From NCBI GenBank assembly GCA_020086605.1, contig JACBWW010000017.1:14375559-14439558 (forward strand): a DNA stretch of 64,000 nucleotides. Reading direction: 5' to 3'. Position numbers and translations under genes: made by a program. Origin of the DNA: Lanius collurio. Taxonomy: Eukaryota > Chordata > Aves > Passeriformes > Laniidae. Shown here in pieces: positions 10,991-24,189 of this stretch; position 1 is the first letter of the stretch; every line of letters begins with the position of its first letter. The notes beneath the pieces are model-generated. The model was not told the origin of the DNA, made no database searches, and saw only the letters and a program-made list of their open reading frames with translations.

Positions 10991-12041
10991 TAGGCTTGTA
11001 AACACATGCCTCTGGCATCAATGTCCTCAAGCATGTCACTTAGGGTGTGAGTCCTCATTAACTTCATCCAGTCAAGAGCTGGATGCTAATTAGGTGAGGG
11101 ATTTAGTCCCTTAAACAGAGCAATATGACAAATATGGTGTAACACCATGTTAAGTACCGCACAGTACCCAAAAATATGCAGTACTTGGAGCTTGCAGATA
11201 TGATACGGGATCAACAGGAGACTTGCACCTTTCTGGAGGCTCAGCAGGAACTTCTGTGCAGGCTATCCATGTAGGATACCTGAGGGCATTTAGAACAGGA
11301 TAGGGCATCTACATCTATGTTAAAGTAACTGCCCTCCTAAGTGTAAGGTGTTCATTAATAGCCAAGGGGGAAAAAAAGGGGACAACAAACCACCCTCAGA
11401 AGGGAACTTTCTAAAGGTGGAGTCTGGCGGCAATTGAAGATGCCACTCTTGGTTCACTGGCAACAGAAGGAACAGAAACAACTTACTTGCAAGTTAAAAG
11501 ATTAATATTTAGGCAGCTACATGTTTCTCAAGGCATTCTGCCATTTAAATGATTCAAAAGCCTAAGAAGAGTTTTGAAGTACTCAAGCGCCTTGCACTCA
11601 GTCTGGCCCAGGCTTAGTCTGGCTGATTTTTCAGCACTACTGAAGATGTGCCATGTAGGAAGCTAATTGCTTCAAATTACTTCTGGACAATCTTTACCTG
11701 CTTATAGGTCTCTAACAATTACCAAGAGAACCTGCACTGTTCAAACTTTAGCTTAGGTGTTTTTGTTGATTCAGAGAAATCCAGGGTTTTATAACTCAGC
11801 TCTACCTATTAAATGCAGAAAACAGCCTTTTGCTCACTCTCAGGTGAGGATAACCAGAAGAAAGCTTGCAGGGCACTCTGATCTGTGGTAACAGAACCTC
11901 ATGCACCCAAGGAAGATACATTAAGTAGTACAGATTATGAAACTGGAAATTTGCATGAGCTGGGGTAAGACCTCCCTCCAAATCTACAGACAGGACAGTG
12001 GTGCAAGACATACCTAACATAACAATGTGCAATACATACGG
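10991..12041. other. Intergenic, nothing recognised
   Basis: AT-rich DNA with no splice-supported frame and no repeat family that I recognise. Confidence 0.5.
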
Positions 12042-12046
12042 GCAAC

Positions 12047-13436
12047 TGTTGTGGTTTGACACAACTAAGCATCAAGCATCTAAAATATCAGTTATTTTAT
12101 AAGGAAAACAAAATAAGAAAATATTGAGGAAAACTAGATAGCTGCGAGGCAAAAACAGGTTCAAACGGTTGCAGTACAAGAAGAAAGTTTTATTACTAAC
12201 AGAATTAAAAGTTAAAAGATATAACAAGAAATTAAAACAAACACCACCCCCCCACCCCCTTTTTCTCAGCACTTTACTCTTTTTTTTTTTTAACTAGCAC
12301 AAAGGATAACACAACACAGGATTCCAGTCAGTGTTACAGTTCTCGAAAAGTCTCTCTCTTATGCTTTAGGAAAAAAGGGTTTCTTCTTCTTGCTTCACAT
12401 GGTTTCTCAAACTGTCCCCAACAACAAACTCGCCCAGAAAGAAACAATCTGCTGTGGTGTAATACATCTCTTCTATGAAAAAATATCAGTTTTTTCACAC
12501 TGCCACACATGGGCCATCACATGGGGTTATCAATCTTTTTAAGGATAGATCATTTTGGCCTGAACACAGAGGCTTTTTCTGCTACAAATCCTTATAAACC
12601 TCTCACTGTTTCTATATATATCCTAGCATAGGCACTCTCTCTTCACAAACTTCAAGGGCCACACATAAGTCTTCCATCCCCCCATGCACTTCAAATGGAT
12701 TGAAGAGACAACAGTTTGAGATATTACAGTTTCTTACCACCACATGACAGAAGTATTTTTAAGTTACGCACAAGGAACACGGCACCGCCCCTTTTTCTCC
12801 GCTGCCATTTCCAGCTCCATCTCACATGGCTCACTTTCTCTCTGACTCCGAAACCTCTATGTTGAAGAGTGTTCTTGTTCAGGCTTTATGGTGAAGAGAG
12901 CCTCGCTCCCTTTGTGCTGCTGGCTGCATGGTGGTTTGGATTTTTTGCAGTTCAGTGTGAAGTGTGCTGGCTGCAGAAAAGAGGCTCCCGCCAGCTCCAT
13001 GTGGAGAACAGAGGTGGGACCCGCTGGTCCCAAGAAGCTGTTCTGAAAAGATTCCAGGTGTGTGCCAGTCCATGGCTGGGTCCAGCTGTCTGGCAGTCCA
13101 TGGCTGGGTTTAGCAGTCCATGGCTGAGTTTAGCAGTCCATGGCTGAGTTCAGCTGCCTGGGCTCTGGGATGGTTCCTCCCCCAGCGGCCCAGGGTCCAT
13201 GCTGCGGCATCAGGAAGAGGGGAAGGGGGCCAGGGCTTCGGCCCGGCTCGACCTGGCCCGGCCCGGCAGGGCCTCGGCCCGGCAGGGCTCGGAGGCTCCG
13301 AGGCCGCCCCCACCTCCCTCAGGTGGGCTGGAACAAAAAAGGAACTCCGGCCTTTCCATGCGGTTTAAATGTGTAAATTGTAAGAAGTGTTATTGGTCTA
13401 AAAATCTGTCTATCAACTCAGATTCAACCCACTACA
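12047..13436 (-). mobile_element. Solo ERV LTR, 1390 bp, with 5-bp TSD
   Basis: On the minus strand it begins TGTAGTGGGTTGA and ends ...TCAAACCACAACA, giving TGT...ACA termini. It is flanked by the perfect 5-bp direct repeat GCAAC (12042-12046 and 13437-13441), as expected for ERVL-class elements. A minus-strand AATAAA at 12188-12193 fits LTR polyadenylation in that orientation. No gag, pol or env remnant is present, so it is a solo LTR. A 20-bp tandem repeat (13094-13154) and a GC-rich patch (13170-13330) lie inside it, which makes it long for an LTR. Confidence 0.8.
13094..13154 (+). repeat. 20-bp tandem repeat inside the LTR
   Basis: Three copies of a 20-bp unit beginning CAGTCCATGGCTG at 13094, 13114 and 13134. 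A fourth, offset copy starts at 13066. Confidence 0.8.
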
Positions 13437-13441
13437 GCAAC

Positions 13442-14475
13442 AAATTTGGAAAGCAGCAAATATCACATCAGATGACAATTTTTTCCCTACCAAAACTCTC
13501 AAGAACTCTTCTGAACATAGCAAGCCCCAAAGGTGTGTGAACACTCAAAATGTCTTGCATGGATTCACTCAGGCTCATCTGACATACAAGATCTTTATGA
13601 TCAATTATAGCTCAATGGATGAATGAATGGATGAATGAATAAATGACATAGAATATGTGTGAGAAGGGGATAGCTTGAGAAAGCAGCTTTTCTATCATCT
13701 GTGCCTTTATTTACAAGCTGTCAGAAATCTGTAGGAAAAGTTCCACTGTCAGTATCTTACAGGCTGTTTGATTTAATCCATGCCTCCATTGGCTTCCCAA
13801 TCAACAGAGCAAACAAGGAGTTATCACATCCAAATAAGCTGCTGCAATTTCCCACCCCAGCATGGGGACTGAACCTGAATTACCCTAGGCCACCTGTCCC
13901 CCCTCACCACAGCAATGTACAGTAGAGGGATTTAGGCCATATTTGTAATCTTTTGTCTGCAGCCTTGTTGTTTGGGTGGGGCTGCACCTGTTCATGGTGA
14001 GTGGGAATCCCTTAATTATGGCTGTGGGACTGGGCAGTGAGAGCTGGCCCTGTGCACTGGCACACAAAGGCTTAAGGCAATGCGTGTGAATTCAGTGCCC
14101 TCTTTTTGCCATGCCAGCATTCATTGCAAATCCTCCATAGGTCTTCACAGCTCAGCTCCTGCATTCCCAGGGCTTCTGCCTGGTATTTCACACACCAGAT
14201 TGTCCTCTCTTTAGAGGGCAGAGATGCTGCCTCACTTTATTTTGGATCCCTGGGGACTGCAATTGTTTAGGAATAGCAGCTGAGGGACAATAACACATTT
14301 TAAGGTGTACTTTTGGTTATAACATTGCCGGTTCTTTGCTGTTATCAGATGCAAATGGGGTTCACCTGGTGAACATATCCCCATTTCTTGAAGGGTAATG
14401 TTAGTAATGATAGCTTGAGCCACAAGTCACATCCAGGTTACATACTCTAATGAGTCCTCAGAGATGCTGTTATCC
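13442..14475. other. Intergenic, nothing recognised beyond a short simple repeat
   Basis: It holds a degenerate ATGGATGA/ATGAATGA repeat at 13614-13646. No other structure is recognised. Confidence 0.5.
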
Positions 14476-14479
14476 ATGG

Positions 14480-15182
14480 TGTCAATCCAGGCTGAGGATG
14501 AACAGACCAAGAGCAGCCCTGCCCAGAAGGGCTTGGGGGTGCTGATGGATGAGAAGCTGGACATGACCCAGCCATGTGCACTCCCAGCCCAGAAAGCCAA
14601 ACGTGTCCTGGGCTGCATCAAAAGCAGCGTGGGCAGCTGGTCAAGGGGGGGATTCTGTCCCTGCTCTGCTGAGACCCCACTTGCAGTGCTGCATCCAGCT
14701 CTGGGGTCCTCAGCAGGGAGGACATGACCTATTGGAGCAAGTCCAGAGGAGGCTATGAAGTTTATTAGAGGGATGGAGCACCTCTCCTATGAGGAAAGGC
14801 TAGGAAAACGGGGATTGTTCAGCCTGGAGGAGAGAAGGCTGACTTAATTGTGACTTTCCAGTATCTAACTTGAGCTTACAAGAGAGATAGAGAGAGACCA
14901 ATTACAAGGGCATGTAGTGGTAGAACAAGAGACAACGGCTTTAAAATGAGCATAGGTTCAGATTAGACTTTAGGAAGAAATTCTTTACTGCAAGGGTGGT
15001 GAGGCACTAGAACAGATTGCCCACAGAAGTTTCGGATGCCCCATCTCTTGAAGTGTACAAGGTTGAATGGGGCTCAGAGCAACCTGGTGCAGCGAAAGGT
15101 GTTCCTGCCCATGACAGGAGGGTTGAAACTAGATGATCCTCTAGCTCCTTTTCAACCCAAACTATTCTATGATTCTATGATG
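14480..15182 (+). mobile_element. CR1 LINE, 3' end
   Basis: The sequence follows the 3' part of avian CR1: the 'gcttgggggtgctgatggat' region, 'gcagtgctgcatccagctct', 'agcctggaggagagaaggct', then the 3' untranslated part. It ends in the diagnostic CTATGATTCTATGATG tail at about 15167-15182. It is 5' truncated, as most genomic CR1 copies are, and its open frames are broken by stops. Confidence 0.9.
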
Positions 15183-15639
15183 TGATCCCAATCTTTTCTC
15201 TCACTCATCTCAGTTACCTGCTGAAATCCCTGTCCGTGCCACCTCACTTCAGTGGGTACCTCATTCCTTTTTTCCCCCGCCCTATACTCCCTTGTGCCAG
15301 GAGTCACCATCTTTTGTTCCTTCTTCTCCTTCCCTACCTAAGATTTGCAACTTTAAATGTTACTGTCTCTCACCAAATGCCAGCAGAGAAGATACTGATG
15401 GCACAGCCAGTCCCCACTTTTTAATTCCAGACGCAAACGCCACACAGAGCTTGCAAGACTCCAAACAATTTTGTGCCTGGACTTGCACTCCGGGATGGAA
15501 GTGGGACCTGTTCAGAAAGAAATTATGATGTACCTGGCTGCAAAAATAGACCTAGCTTCCGTTAAGTGTGAACATTGACATCCCCAAAACTCACAACACA
15601 ACAGTTCATTCCACCTTTTTCCAGGCCAGCTCCCCAGAT

Positions 15640-16080
15640 TCCCCACGGGAAAAGCGGGCCGGGAACGGGAGTCTCGAGGCTCTGCCGCCACCTCGTGACG
15701 CCGCTCGGAGCCAGCCGGGAGCGGCGCTGGGATGGCTCTGCCGCCTGGAACGCCGTGATACGACTGAAGCAGCCCTGGAAACTAGAAATGTGCTTTCTCT
15801 CTAGCTGTCGCCGAGAACGGCGCCTTTCATTTGCTGTGCTGCTGCCCCGGGAGGTGCATCTCTGCGGCCGCAGCCCAGGCACCGGGATGCCGTTCAGCCC
15901 GCGCTGATCCAGGGTGAGGGCTGCGGCTGGTACCAGGTAGCGGCACCGAGTCCTGCTGCAAACGACTCCCGTGGAGAGAACGAAAAAGGGGCTTAACTGG
16001 TGTCCCCTCCATCTCGTCACGGCACCTGGACACCCCCTCCTCCCTTGCCCCTTGGCAGCGCGCAGATGAGGGACCATCCC
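15640..16080. promoter_or_regulatory. Isolated CpG island
   Basis: A CpG-dense island in AT-rich surroundings, about 17 kb from the MSRB2 promoter island and 8 kb beyond the MSRB2 stop codon. Open frames on both strands show no domain. It lies directly next to a candidate conserved block (16090-16330), so it may be a distal regulatory element or the promoter of an unrecognised transcript. Confidence 0.4.
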
Positions 16081-16089
16081 TCCGTACCT

Positions 16090-16330
16090 TCTTTGAACCT
16101 GTTGTAATAGCCACGAGGATAACTAGGGTTGAGAGCCAGCTGTTGCTGGGCTTATATGACAAATGAGAGATTCAGATGTAAGATTGATAGTAATTAGATT
16201 GCCACCTGCTATCGCTTTAATCCGTATCCCGGATTTTTAATTGTTAAGGGGGGGCAGTTGGCACATGAATACATGAGAACGATCTTATAAGGCACAAAGC
16301 ATTAGGATTGTATCCCAGGCATCACAATTA
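16090..16330. promoter_or_regulatory. Candidate conserved non-coding element
   Basis: A non-repetitive block beside the CpG island. It holds TAATTAG (16191-16197) next to an E-box CACCTG (16203-16208), then TAATCC-type and TTTAATTG motifs. The close homeodomain/E-box pairing resembles developmental enhancers. No coding frame is present. Conservation was not tested. Confidence 0.35.
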
Positions 16331-19300
16331 GGGCTGTTCTTTTTTTGGTTTTAGCTTCCAGTGTGAATTTTGGCCTAATTTTTCAACAGTTTCCTCCTGA
16401 GTTTTCTAGGAGTTATGCACTTTGTCCTTCCATCCATCAATTTGTTTGTTTGTTTGTTTGTTTGTAGCAAATGCAGACAATTTCATTTTAGGCTTGGACA
16501 GCACTTTTCAGTTTGGCTTCTTGACAACCTTCTGTGTCAAGTGGCCTGCATTCATTGGCATTGTGTCTGATTTTCATCAGGTTCCTCTCTGAGGCCCATT
16601 CCTCCTGGCTGTTACCCAGGTGAGCAGTCCTGCTGCAGTCAGTAATAATAGCTGTCAGTAATTAGTACTTAAACAGGTTTGTAGGGTTGGGGCTTACTTC
16701 TTCCCCCCTGCTTTGGATAGTACCAATCTACTTTCAAGTCACGCTTCATCAGAAAAAGAGAACACCAAGAATTCTGAAAGGTTTGCTATCAGGTTCCACA
16801 AAGGGATATGCTTGGGAGAACATGTTGGTTTTGTTGGAGAGACACACAAAATAGACTACGATTTGCATAAGGAGCTGAGAGAGGAGAACTGAATGAGGGG
16901 TCGAGGGAAGGGGTTTCATCGACTTCAAAGAGTATTGGATCAGATTCATGCAGACCATCTGCAACTTCCTTTGATGCACCAGCAAACTGGAGATAACAAG
17001 GCTCTCTTCTCTGTACATGCCCTGTGTAAGGCATTATGTGAAGGAGGACTTTGAGCTAGGCAATGGCACAAACCATTTTTAGAAGAGAAAGTAGGTCTAT
17101 ATAATATGTTCAGGGGAAGCTGTTTTTTCGAGGTGATTGAACATTGCAGTAGGTTGGAAAGCAAACGTACCCTAGAGGTCACTGCAGAGCAGTCACTTGA
17201 GTCGCAATGTGTTCCAAGGGAAAATTGTCAAACCACTTTGAAATATTAGATTTGAGGTGAGTCTAAGTAGTCATTGTCCATTTCTCTCCAAAGCCACCCA
17301 ACCATACGCCATAGCTCCACAGAGCAGGATCCCAAAACTCTGCCCTGTTACCTTTCTCAGGTAGAATGTCACCTCCTTCATGCTACACCCTCCACCTCAC
17401 ATTCCCACCTACTCCCTCTACCACACCTCACCCCGTGAGGTCTTCCTGCTATGGATTAGCCCAGTCTCATCATCCTGTCTGCATCGCATATCTGCAGCAT
17501 ATACAAACTGCCCCTCTCACCCTGACACGGTTCCATCAAATAGCTTTGTTTCCTTTCTCCATCCAGAGGAATGGTTCTGATGGCAGATAGGGATAGGTCC
17601 TTGCAGTAGTTGCCACAGGCTAGGAAGTCATCACAAGCACAGCTGAACACCTCTAATCAGCTGTAGTTATCTGTGCAGATGGGCTTAAGGGACTTTGTTA
17701 AATACTATGGTATGGGTGGAGTGGAGGAGTTTTACTGCCTCTTTGGAGAATTTCATCTGCTACCTCCATTTAGGCAACGTTTATCAATTGGCTACCTCTG
17801 GCTGTTCTTGAGGCAGGTGTAGAGCAAGTAGGCAAATTCTTGCAGAAAAGATAAATTGGCACAGGGGTAATAGAAATAAAAATAGCTACAGGACCAAAAT
17901 AATAAGCCATCGTAAGCATTTCTACAGACCTTTTCATCTGTGCATGTCAAACAATTTGCAAGAGCCAAAAGAATCAAGCTTCTCAGTGTGCTTGTACACC
18001 AGAAATACACATTTTCTTTCACCTGTTTCTTAACTGCTGTCGCCCCTGAATCAGGACAGAGAAGCTGTTCATTGCTCAAGGCAACGATGCCTGGTGACTT
18101 AGGGAGTGAGAGGCTAACTCAAACTGTAAGACAAGGCAGCATTTAGAGTCTAGACCTGGCCAGGCCACTGCCTTACAAAAAAAGCCATGGATCTTTACCA
18201 CCAAGTGGTCAGGCCCTCAGTTTGACGTCTCAGCTGATAAAACAGGAAAGGTGAAAGCAGGGGCAGAACCAATCTTTTAACAGCTGGCTATAGGAGAAGA
18301 CAAATTTGTAAACTGAAAGAGGGACAAAGGAAAAACATTTACCCCCTGCTTTTAATAGAGATTCATTCATAAAACTTAAGTGAAGGCTACAAGGTCATAG
18401 AAAGTTACATGTGACCCAGTTTTGGAAAATGCCCCTCTTACAGACTAAGCCCAGAGGCAGAGGCTATTTGAGCTATTGCCAAGGAGAAGTGTCATGGAGG
18501 CCCCCTTTTTCCTTCTCTGGGGGCCTAAGGAAACTCCAGTGAGACATATTGTACATTACAAGGTTTAATGATCTTTGTTCATAATGGATCCAAGTGTGAA
18601 TACCCAAGTGCATTCAGGAAAGGCCCAGGATGAAGAGGTAAAATGTAAAGCCTGAAATAGGGAGGGAACATTTTCTGGATTGGGATAAGGTCATTCCTGG
18701 GGCAGTGAACGTATGTGGGTTCATTTTGCACCTGGTATTCTGATTAACAGTGAGGTCAATCTCCTGAATTTACCAAGTGTGAACACCTGCTTCTAACACT
18801 GCTCATATCCTAGCCCTTTACAAGACTTTCTCCTTCAGTAATCCCAGAATATGCATAGGCATCCCATGCCTCTGTCAGAACTATCCCCAAGAGACTTTCA
18901 CACCAGGGAGGATTGATCTCAGCTCTCCCATTTCTGAGAGCTCAGTCAGTTCTTCAGCTGACATCCACCAGCTGTGTCATCAGCCTTCAGTGCTGACTCC
19001 TCTGAAAAGAAAAAGATGAATTCTGTTCCTGACTCCAGCATCTTCCTCTGTGTTGCCTTTGCCTCTTTCTTAGTAATTAGACAACAGTTGCTGTTCTTTC
19101 CTGTTTCTTTTCCTGCTATTACAAGATGTCTGGATCCATCTTTTGCTCTTCCACAAATGACACCTGAGCAAAGATGACCTGGCTGTGGTTCGCATTTCTA
19201 CATCTCATGCATCAGTAATACAGCAGGGCAGCACAGCCTTTGTTTCCTGAACAAAGAAGGCTATGCAAGAATCCCTTATGACTTTTTTACCGTTTTTTCG

Positions 19301-22300
19301 CCTGATTTATGTGGCAATTCCTCTGCCCCTGACAAGTTTTTCTGGAAGTCGCTTTGTAAATGTTGTCAAACTGCGTGCAAAGCAGGCGAGCAGGATGAGC
19401 ACAGCCGACGTTTGCTCTGGCAGGGGATCCAACCCCGGAGCCTGCCCGGGATCCAAGCTCCCGGGAGCGTGCCAGCCGCACCCCCGCAGTCAGCCCTGGC
19501 ACAGGGAGCTGCTGACTCGGACGTGGCTGCAGGACCCTGTGCTTGCTCATCTCTCAGGCACCAAGGGAAGTGAACTGAGTGTGGATCTGGGAGGGTTCAG
19601 GCACAAGGTAAGGGTGAGTGCAGAAAGAAAGCCAGAGCCCAGGGAGGAGGAGTGAGGAAGGATACCAAAGAGCAACAGAAAAAAATAACACCACAACAAA
19701 AGAGAAGACAGTAAAAGGGAGTGCAATAATGAGCATGCATTTCTCTTTCTTCTGCCCCATGGCAAGCTGCCAATCTCTTCTACACAAATTCCTCAGTGCT
19801 ACCATTAACCAGTCCCCATGGACACACCTGCTTGAGACAAATTCTTTTAGTCTGGAAAAAATCTGGGCACTTCTTCAATAAAGAGCTTTGCTTTTAAACT
19901 ACTCTGCCTTTGTGAATTTTGGCAGCAGCTCACACTTGGAGAGCTTTTGAGAACCCTTTCTGTAATCAGATTTCCCTGCCCTGCCCCAGGGGACTGTGGG
20001 CGAGTCACTTCCCACAGCTGTCCCTCAGCTTCCCATTCTGTGACGTGTGGCTCACCACTACCTCAAAGGGCTGGGGCGAGGCATCATTTGTGTGTGAAGA
20101 GCTGTGAAATCATGAGGGTAGACTGGGTGCTGAGCAGTACACGACATGCTGTGAGGGTAGCGTTACCATCAGCTCATCACTCGGGTATGGCAGGAGGTGG
20201 GGCAGGCACAGGAGTATGGTTTAAAACACTTCACTGCCCAATGCAAACAGTCATTAAGTGAATGAAAGAGGAGGCAGTGGAGTCATCTGGTGACAGGACA
20301 TTTCTTCTACACAGTAGGGCCAGGGTTTAACACCAGAAAATACAAATGTGCTTAGGAGTACTAGCTAAATACCCAGAAAAAAAGCAAAATGCAAGATGAG
20401 ACTTTTTCATTCCTTCTAATGCAGACTACCTCCTGAGCCACCTCATGCTGGAGATGTTTAGAGGTGGCAAAAAATCCTGTATTTGCACTGAGAATAGTGT
20501 CCGTTCTGTTCATGTTCTGACCAAAGTCAGACTAAACTGTGCACAAGCACAAAAAATAACCCAAATTATTTGCAGCATGGTGCAACAGAAAAGAGCATCT
20601 CTACAATTCAGTGGATATATGGCTAAAATAATGGGCAGTATTACTTCTTCCCATTTCTGCCCATTCTGTTTTTCTTCTGAGTGAAGTTTCCAGTAATATG
20701 GGAGCAACCTGCTCCTTCTTTCCTATTTTCTCACTTTTTTTCTCTGATTTCTAACCAAGCCCTTACCACATTTACTCAGAGAAAGAGGTCAAGTATTGCT
20801 CTTTATCAGCCAAGTTGCCTGTGTTGGATTAGATTTGGTATTAATACCATAGCTGGAAAAACATACGCTAAGTTTGCCTCCTCTCTTTTGACAATTTACA
20901 TCCCTCTCCCCCCTAAACAATCAAATACCAAGACAAGTTTTGAAAAAGTAGGATCAAAAGATATGGATGCTGCCATGAGCCATGCAGAGTCTAATTCTGG
21001 CTTGGCTGCAAATTTAATTCGAAGTCTTGAGCAAGTCAATTAAATTTTTCTCATCAAGTCTTCCCTCAGTAAAAGAGGGAATAGTTACTTGCCTTACAGA
21101 GATGCTATAAAGACTAAGAAAGTAATTAAATAGTTTATTTAAGATGTAAAAATCTCTTAAGAATTATGTAGAAACCTTAATTAGGATTTATAAAAAGGCT
21201 ATTTAAAAACACAATGGGATAAAAAGTATCATCATTGAAACTAATTAATGAAATAACCAAAGTAAAAAACTCCTCAGATATGAAGGATTGAACATAAATC
21301 TGCAGTTGCCTGGCAGAGTATATTCCCTCAGAAAAGCAACTGCTCTTTATTTGCTATGGTGGAACAAAGTAATTGCCAACACATGAGGAAATTCTTGTAG
21401 CCTATGATACCCTTTGATAATGCCTTCCATTATTATTGGTCTTTATTTCTCATGATCTTACAACACTTTGGGCCTTTAGTTGGGACCTGTCCTGGTGTGG
21501 TTGGTACTACAGACACAGACAATAAGGAAGTTCACTGCCCCAAAGAGCTTTTGGTTAGAGGTCCCAAATATCCAACAGTTTACCTCCCACTGAAAGGTGA
21601 TGTGCCATTACCCTGATTTTACACATATGGTCAAACTCTTCTCTTTTCCCCTGCTTCATATGAAGCAGAACAAGGCTGCTTGTCTGTGTCTGGTTTCTCA
21701 GGGGCTTTCCCGTGTTTGCTTGATGACATATCAGTGCAGTGCTCTTCTCAAAGCTACAGATCTGTTCATATGATGAACTGGGACCTTCCAGGACTCTTTC
21801 CTCAGGTCATCCTGCTGTGTGAGTGAGGAGGCACCAGCTGCTGCTCACCCCATTATTGCATACAATAATGTTTGCAGGTGTGAAATAAATGTGCTCTCTG
21901 CTCTGGCAAGCTCCCTCCATCAGCAGTAGCTACAAGCTTGCCAGTTTACTAAGCTAATCTCCACCAACCATGTCCATCCCTCCAAGGTACTAAACTGAGC
22001 ATGGTTTGCACATAGGCCTGTGTGGATACTTGTTTCGCAGCTTCATGGTCTGTTTTGTTTGTATGGCACTTTTATCTGTAGAAGTTGTCAGTGAGACCTG
22101 GAGTCTCTGGGTACAGGAAAAAAACTAGGTATTTTACCAGTTCTGCTCTCCTTTAGGTCACTTGCAGAAATGAGGAGCATTTCCAGTGGTATCCCAGACA
22201 AAAGCCACTGTTCTAAGGCAGGTGCTGGCTTCTCTCACTAGCATTTGGCTGAACACAGGAGCCCACATGGGAACACCTTCCCCCTTTCTGAGAGAACTCT

Positions 22301-24081
22301 CTCCTGTTGGGAAAAGCCATGAGAAGGGAGAAGGCTGCCTGACTAAAGAATGCCTTTAAAAGTCAAATAACCTTTCCAGTAGCTGTGCAAAAGATTTTAA
22401 GACAAACAAATATACAAACAAGCAGTGGATGAAAGCATATCAGGATAGGGGGGCACATAAACTCAGTGCAGACAGCGATTTCTGTACAAGCTGTGAAGGC
22501 TCTTGAAAGCAGAGACCTGGGCAGGCTGGGCATGCACAGCCTTGTCAGAGCAGACAGAAAATACAGAGGGTGATGCAAGGGCAGCCCTGAGAGGCAGAGC
22601 CTGATGCAGCACAGGCACAGCAAGCAGCATGCTGGTGCTGTCAGCGGACACCTCTGATGGCAATGGGACTGCCACCAGCTGTGGCACTACATCAAATCAG
22701 TAGCACCAAGTGTCTGCTTCATTCATGCTGCTTCACACCTCTGGTGGGCTTTGTGCCATTCTGGTTGAGGTTGGCTGTAGTGATCATTGTCTCTATGATG
22801 TTTTTAAAAGTCATGGAATTGTAGAGTTGCCCTGTAGAAAGCACAGGAGAATGAGAAACCACACAGCTGCAAGACAGAAGGAGCAGAAGCAAATTCAGTG
22901 CAGTAGAGGTCCATTTTCTGAAGACATACAGCTTTAGGACTACACTAGTAAGCGAACACACCCTTTTTATCACTGAGGCAACCGAAGTGAAGAGAATAGA
23001 AACAGGCTGTTATAGGTAAAGTCAAATGAGATGTTGCCTAGTAACTCTCAGCAGGGAAGCATTTAAACCCTGCCAGTTTAGTGAGGCTGATATTCTGAGT
23101 CAGAGATTATTTTCTCTGGAAAAAATTCTGAAGGAAGGAAAGCTCAATTTAACAGATCTAGGATTTATTTTGCTGTTAGAGCAAACCATAATGACAGTGC
23201 TTGGGAGAATGCAGAAGTATTTACGAACTTGTACAAGGAAGAACAGACAAAGCATCAAAAGCATCACTTTACCAAACCCGGTCTTTGATGCTGATTTATT
23301 TTCCCCAAATACAGTAAATTTCATTTTCGGATTCTGAAATACACAAGTGATAACAGAAGTCTGAAAATATTACACATATCATTACATTATCATATAATTG
23401 CTGTAAGAGAAGTTTCTGGAGCAAACCCTATTTCAGCTTGCTATTGGACATAGAATGAAAATAATTGATTTAAAAGAAGAAAGACTCCATGTCTCCACTG
23501 CTTCCATTGCCTGAAATAGTTTTAATTAGGTCCTCCTTCAGGACTTTGCTTTTATGGGTTCATAGAAAAGTCACTGGGCTCAGCTAAAGGTCTCTCACAT
23601 TAGGGGGAAAAATCCCCCTCAGACCTTATTTGAAGATTAATGTTATTTTTGCTTCCCTTTAGAAGGATACTATGATTTTACAGAAGTATAAGCTCTGCTA
23701 TGATCAGCCATGTACATCTCTGTTCCTGAGGGCCACAACTACTGTTCAGAATAGGCAGTCAGGTTCAGGAGAGCACCTCATTTCAGCAGCCTCAATACAG
23801 TTAATGATGATAGCAGTGAATGTGAACTATTGCACAGGTACTTTTTTTAAATCAAAAAATACAATAAGCAGATCAACACATCACAATAACCATGAAAAGA
23901 CAGACTGCCAAAGAGTTACAACAAAAATATGTATTTTATCAACAATGATAGCAGCTGGAAAACAAAGCTACTACAGCATAAGTACTAAAATTTGAGTTAT
24001 ATATTAAAAGCATGAGAGTTTTTCACAAGCATGCTGTATGAGCAGAGAAAGAATGTTCTGCAAGCCAGAGAGAGCCTCTTC
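16331..24081. other. Intergenic region beyond MSRB2; may include its 3' UTR
   Basis: No coding exon or clear mobile element is recognised. It contains a (TTTG)6 repeat at 16441-16464. Minus-strand AATAAA-type signals occur near 23167 and 23297, roughly 0.8-0.9 kb past the MSRB2 stop. They could end a 3' UTR, but nothing distinguishes them from chance. Confidence 0.45.
16441..16464 (+). repeat. (TTTG)6 microsatellite
   Basis: Six perfect TTTG units. Confidence 0.9.
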
Positions 24082-24189
24082 TCACTGAGCCAAGCCTGGT
24101 TTGAAGTTTAATGAAACACTGTTGATACAGAACCTCTGCCCAGAAGGTGTGGGTCCATCATCAAACACGTGGCCTAGATGGGCGTCGCA
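24082..24189 (-). CDS. MSRB2: MSRB2 coding exon 5 (terminal)
   Basis: 108 bases including the TGA stop at 24084-24082. The acceptor is TTGCAG|TGCGAC. It encodes [20 protein letters not shown], then the catalytic Cys and the tail [15 protein letters not shown]. Confidence 0.95.
   Translation of the reverse strand, partial: CDAHLGHVFDDGPTPSGQRFCINSVSLNFKPGLAQ

Noticed and set aside
13120..13368. GC-rich open frames around 13120-13370 as an exon
   Set aside because: They fall wholly inside the solo LTR defined by its termini and 5-bp duplication.
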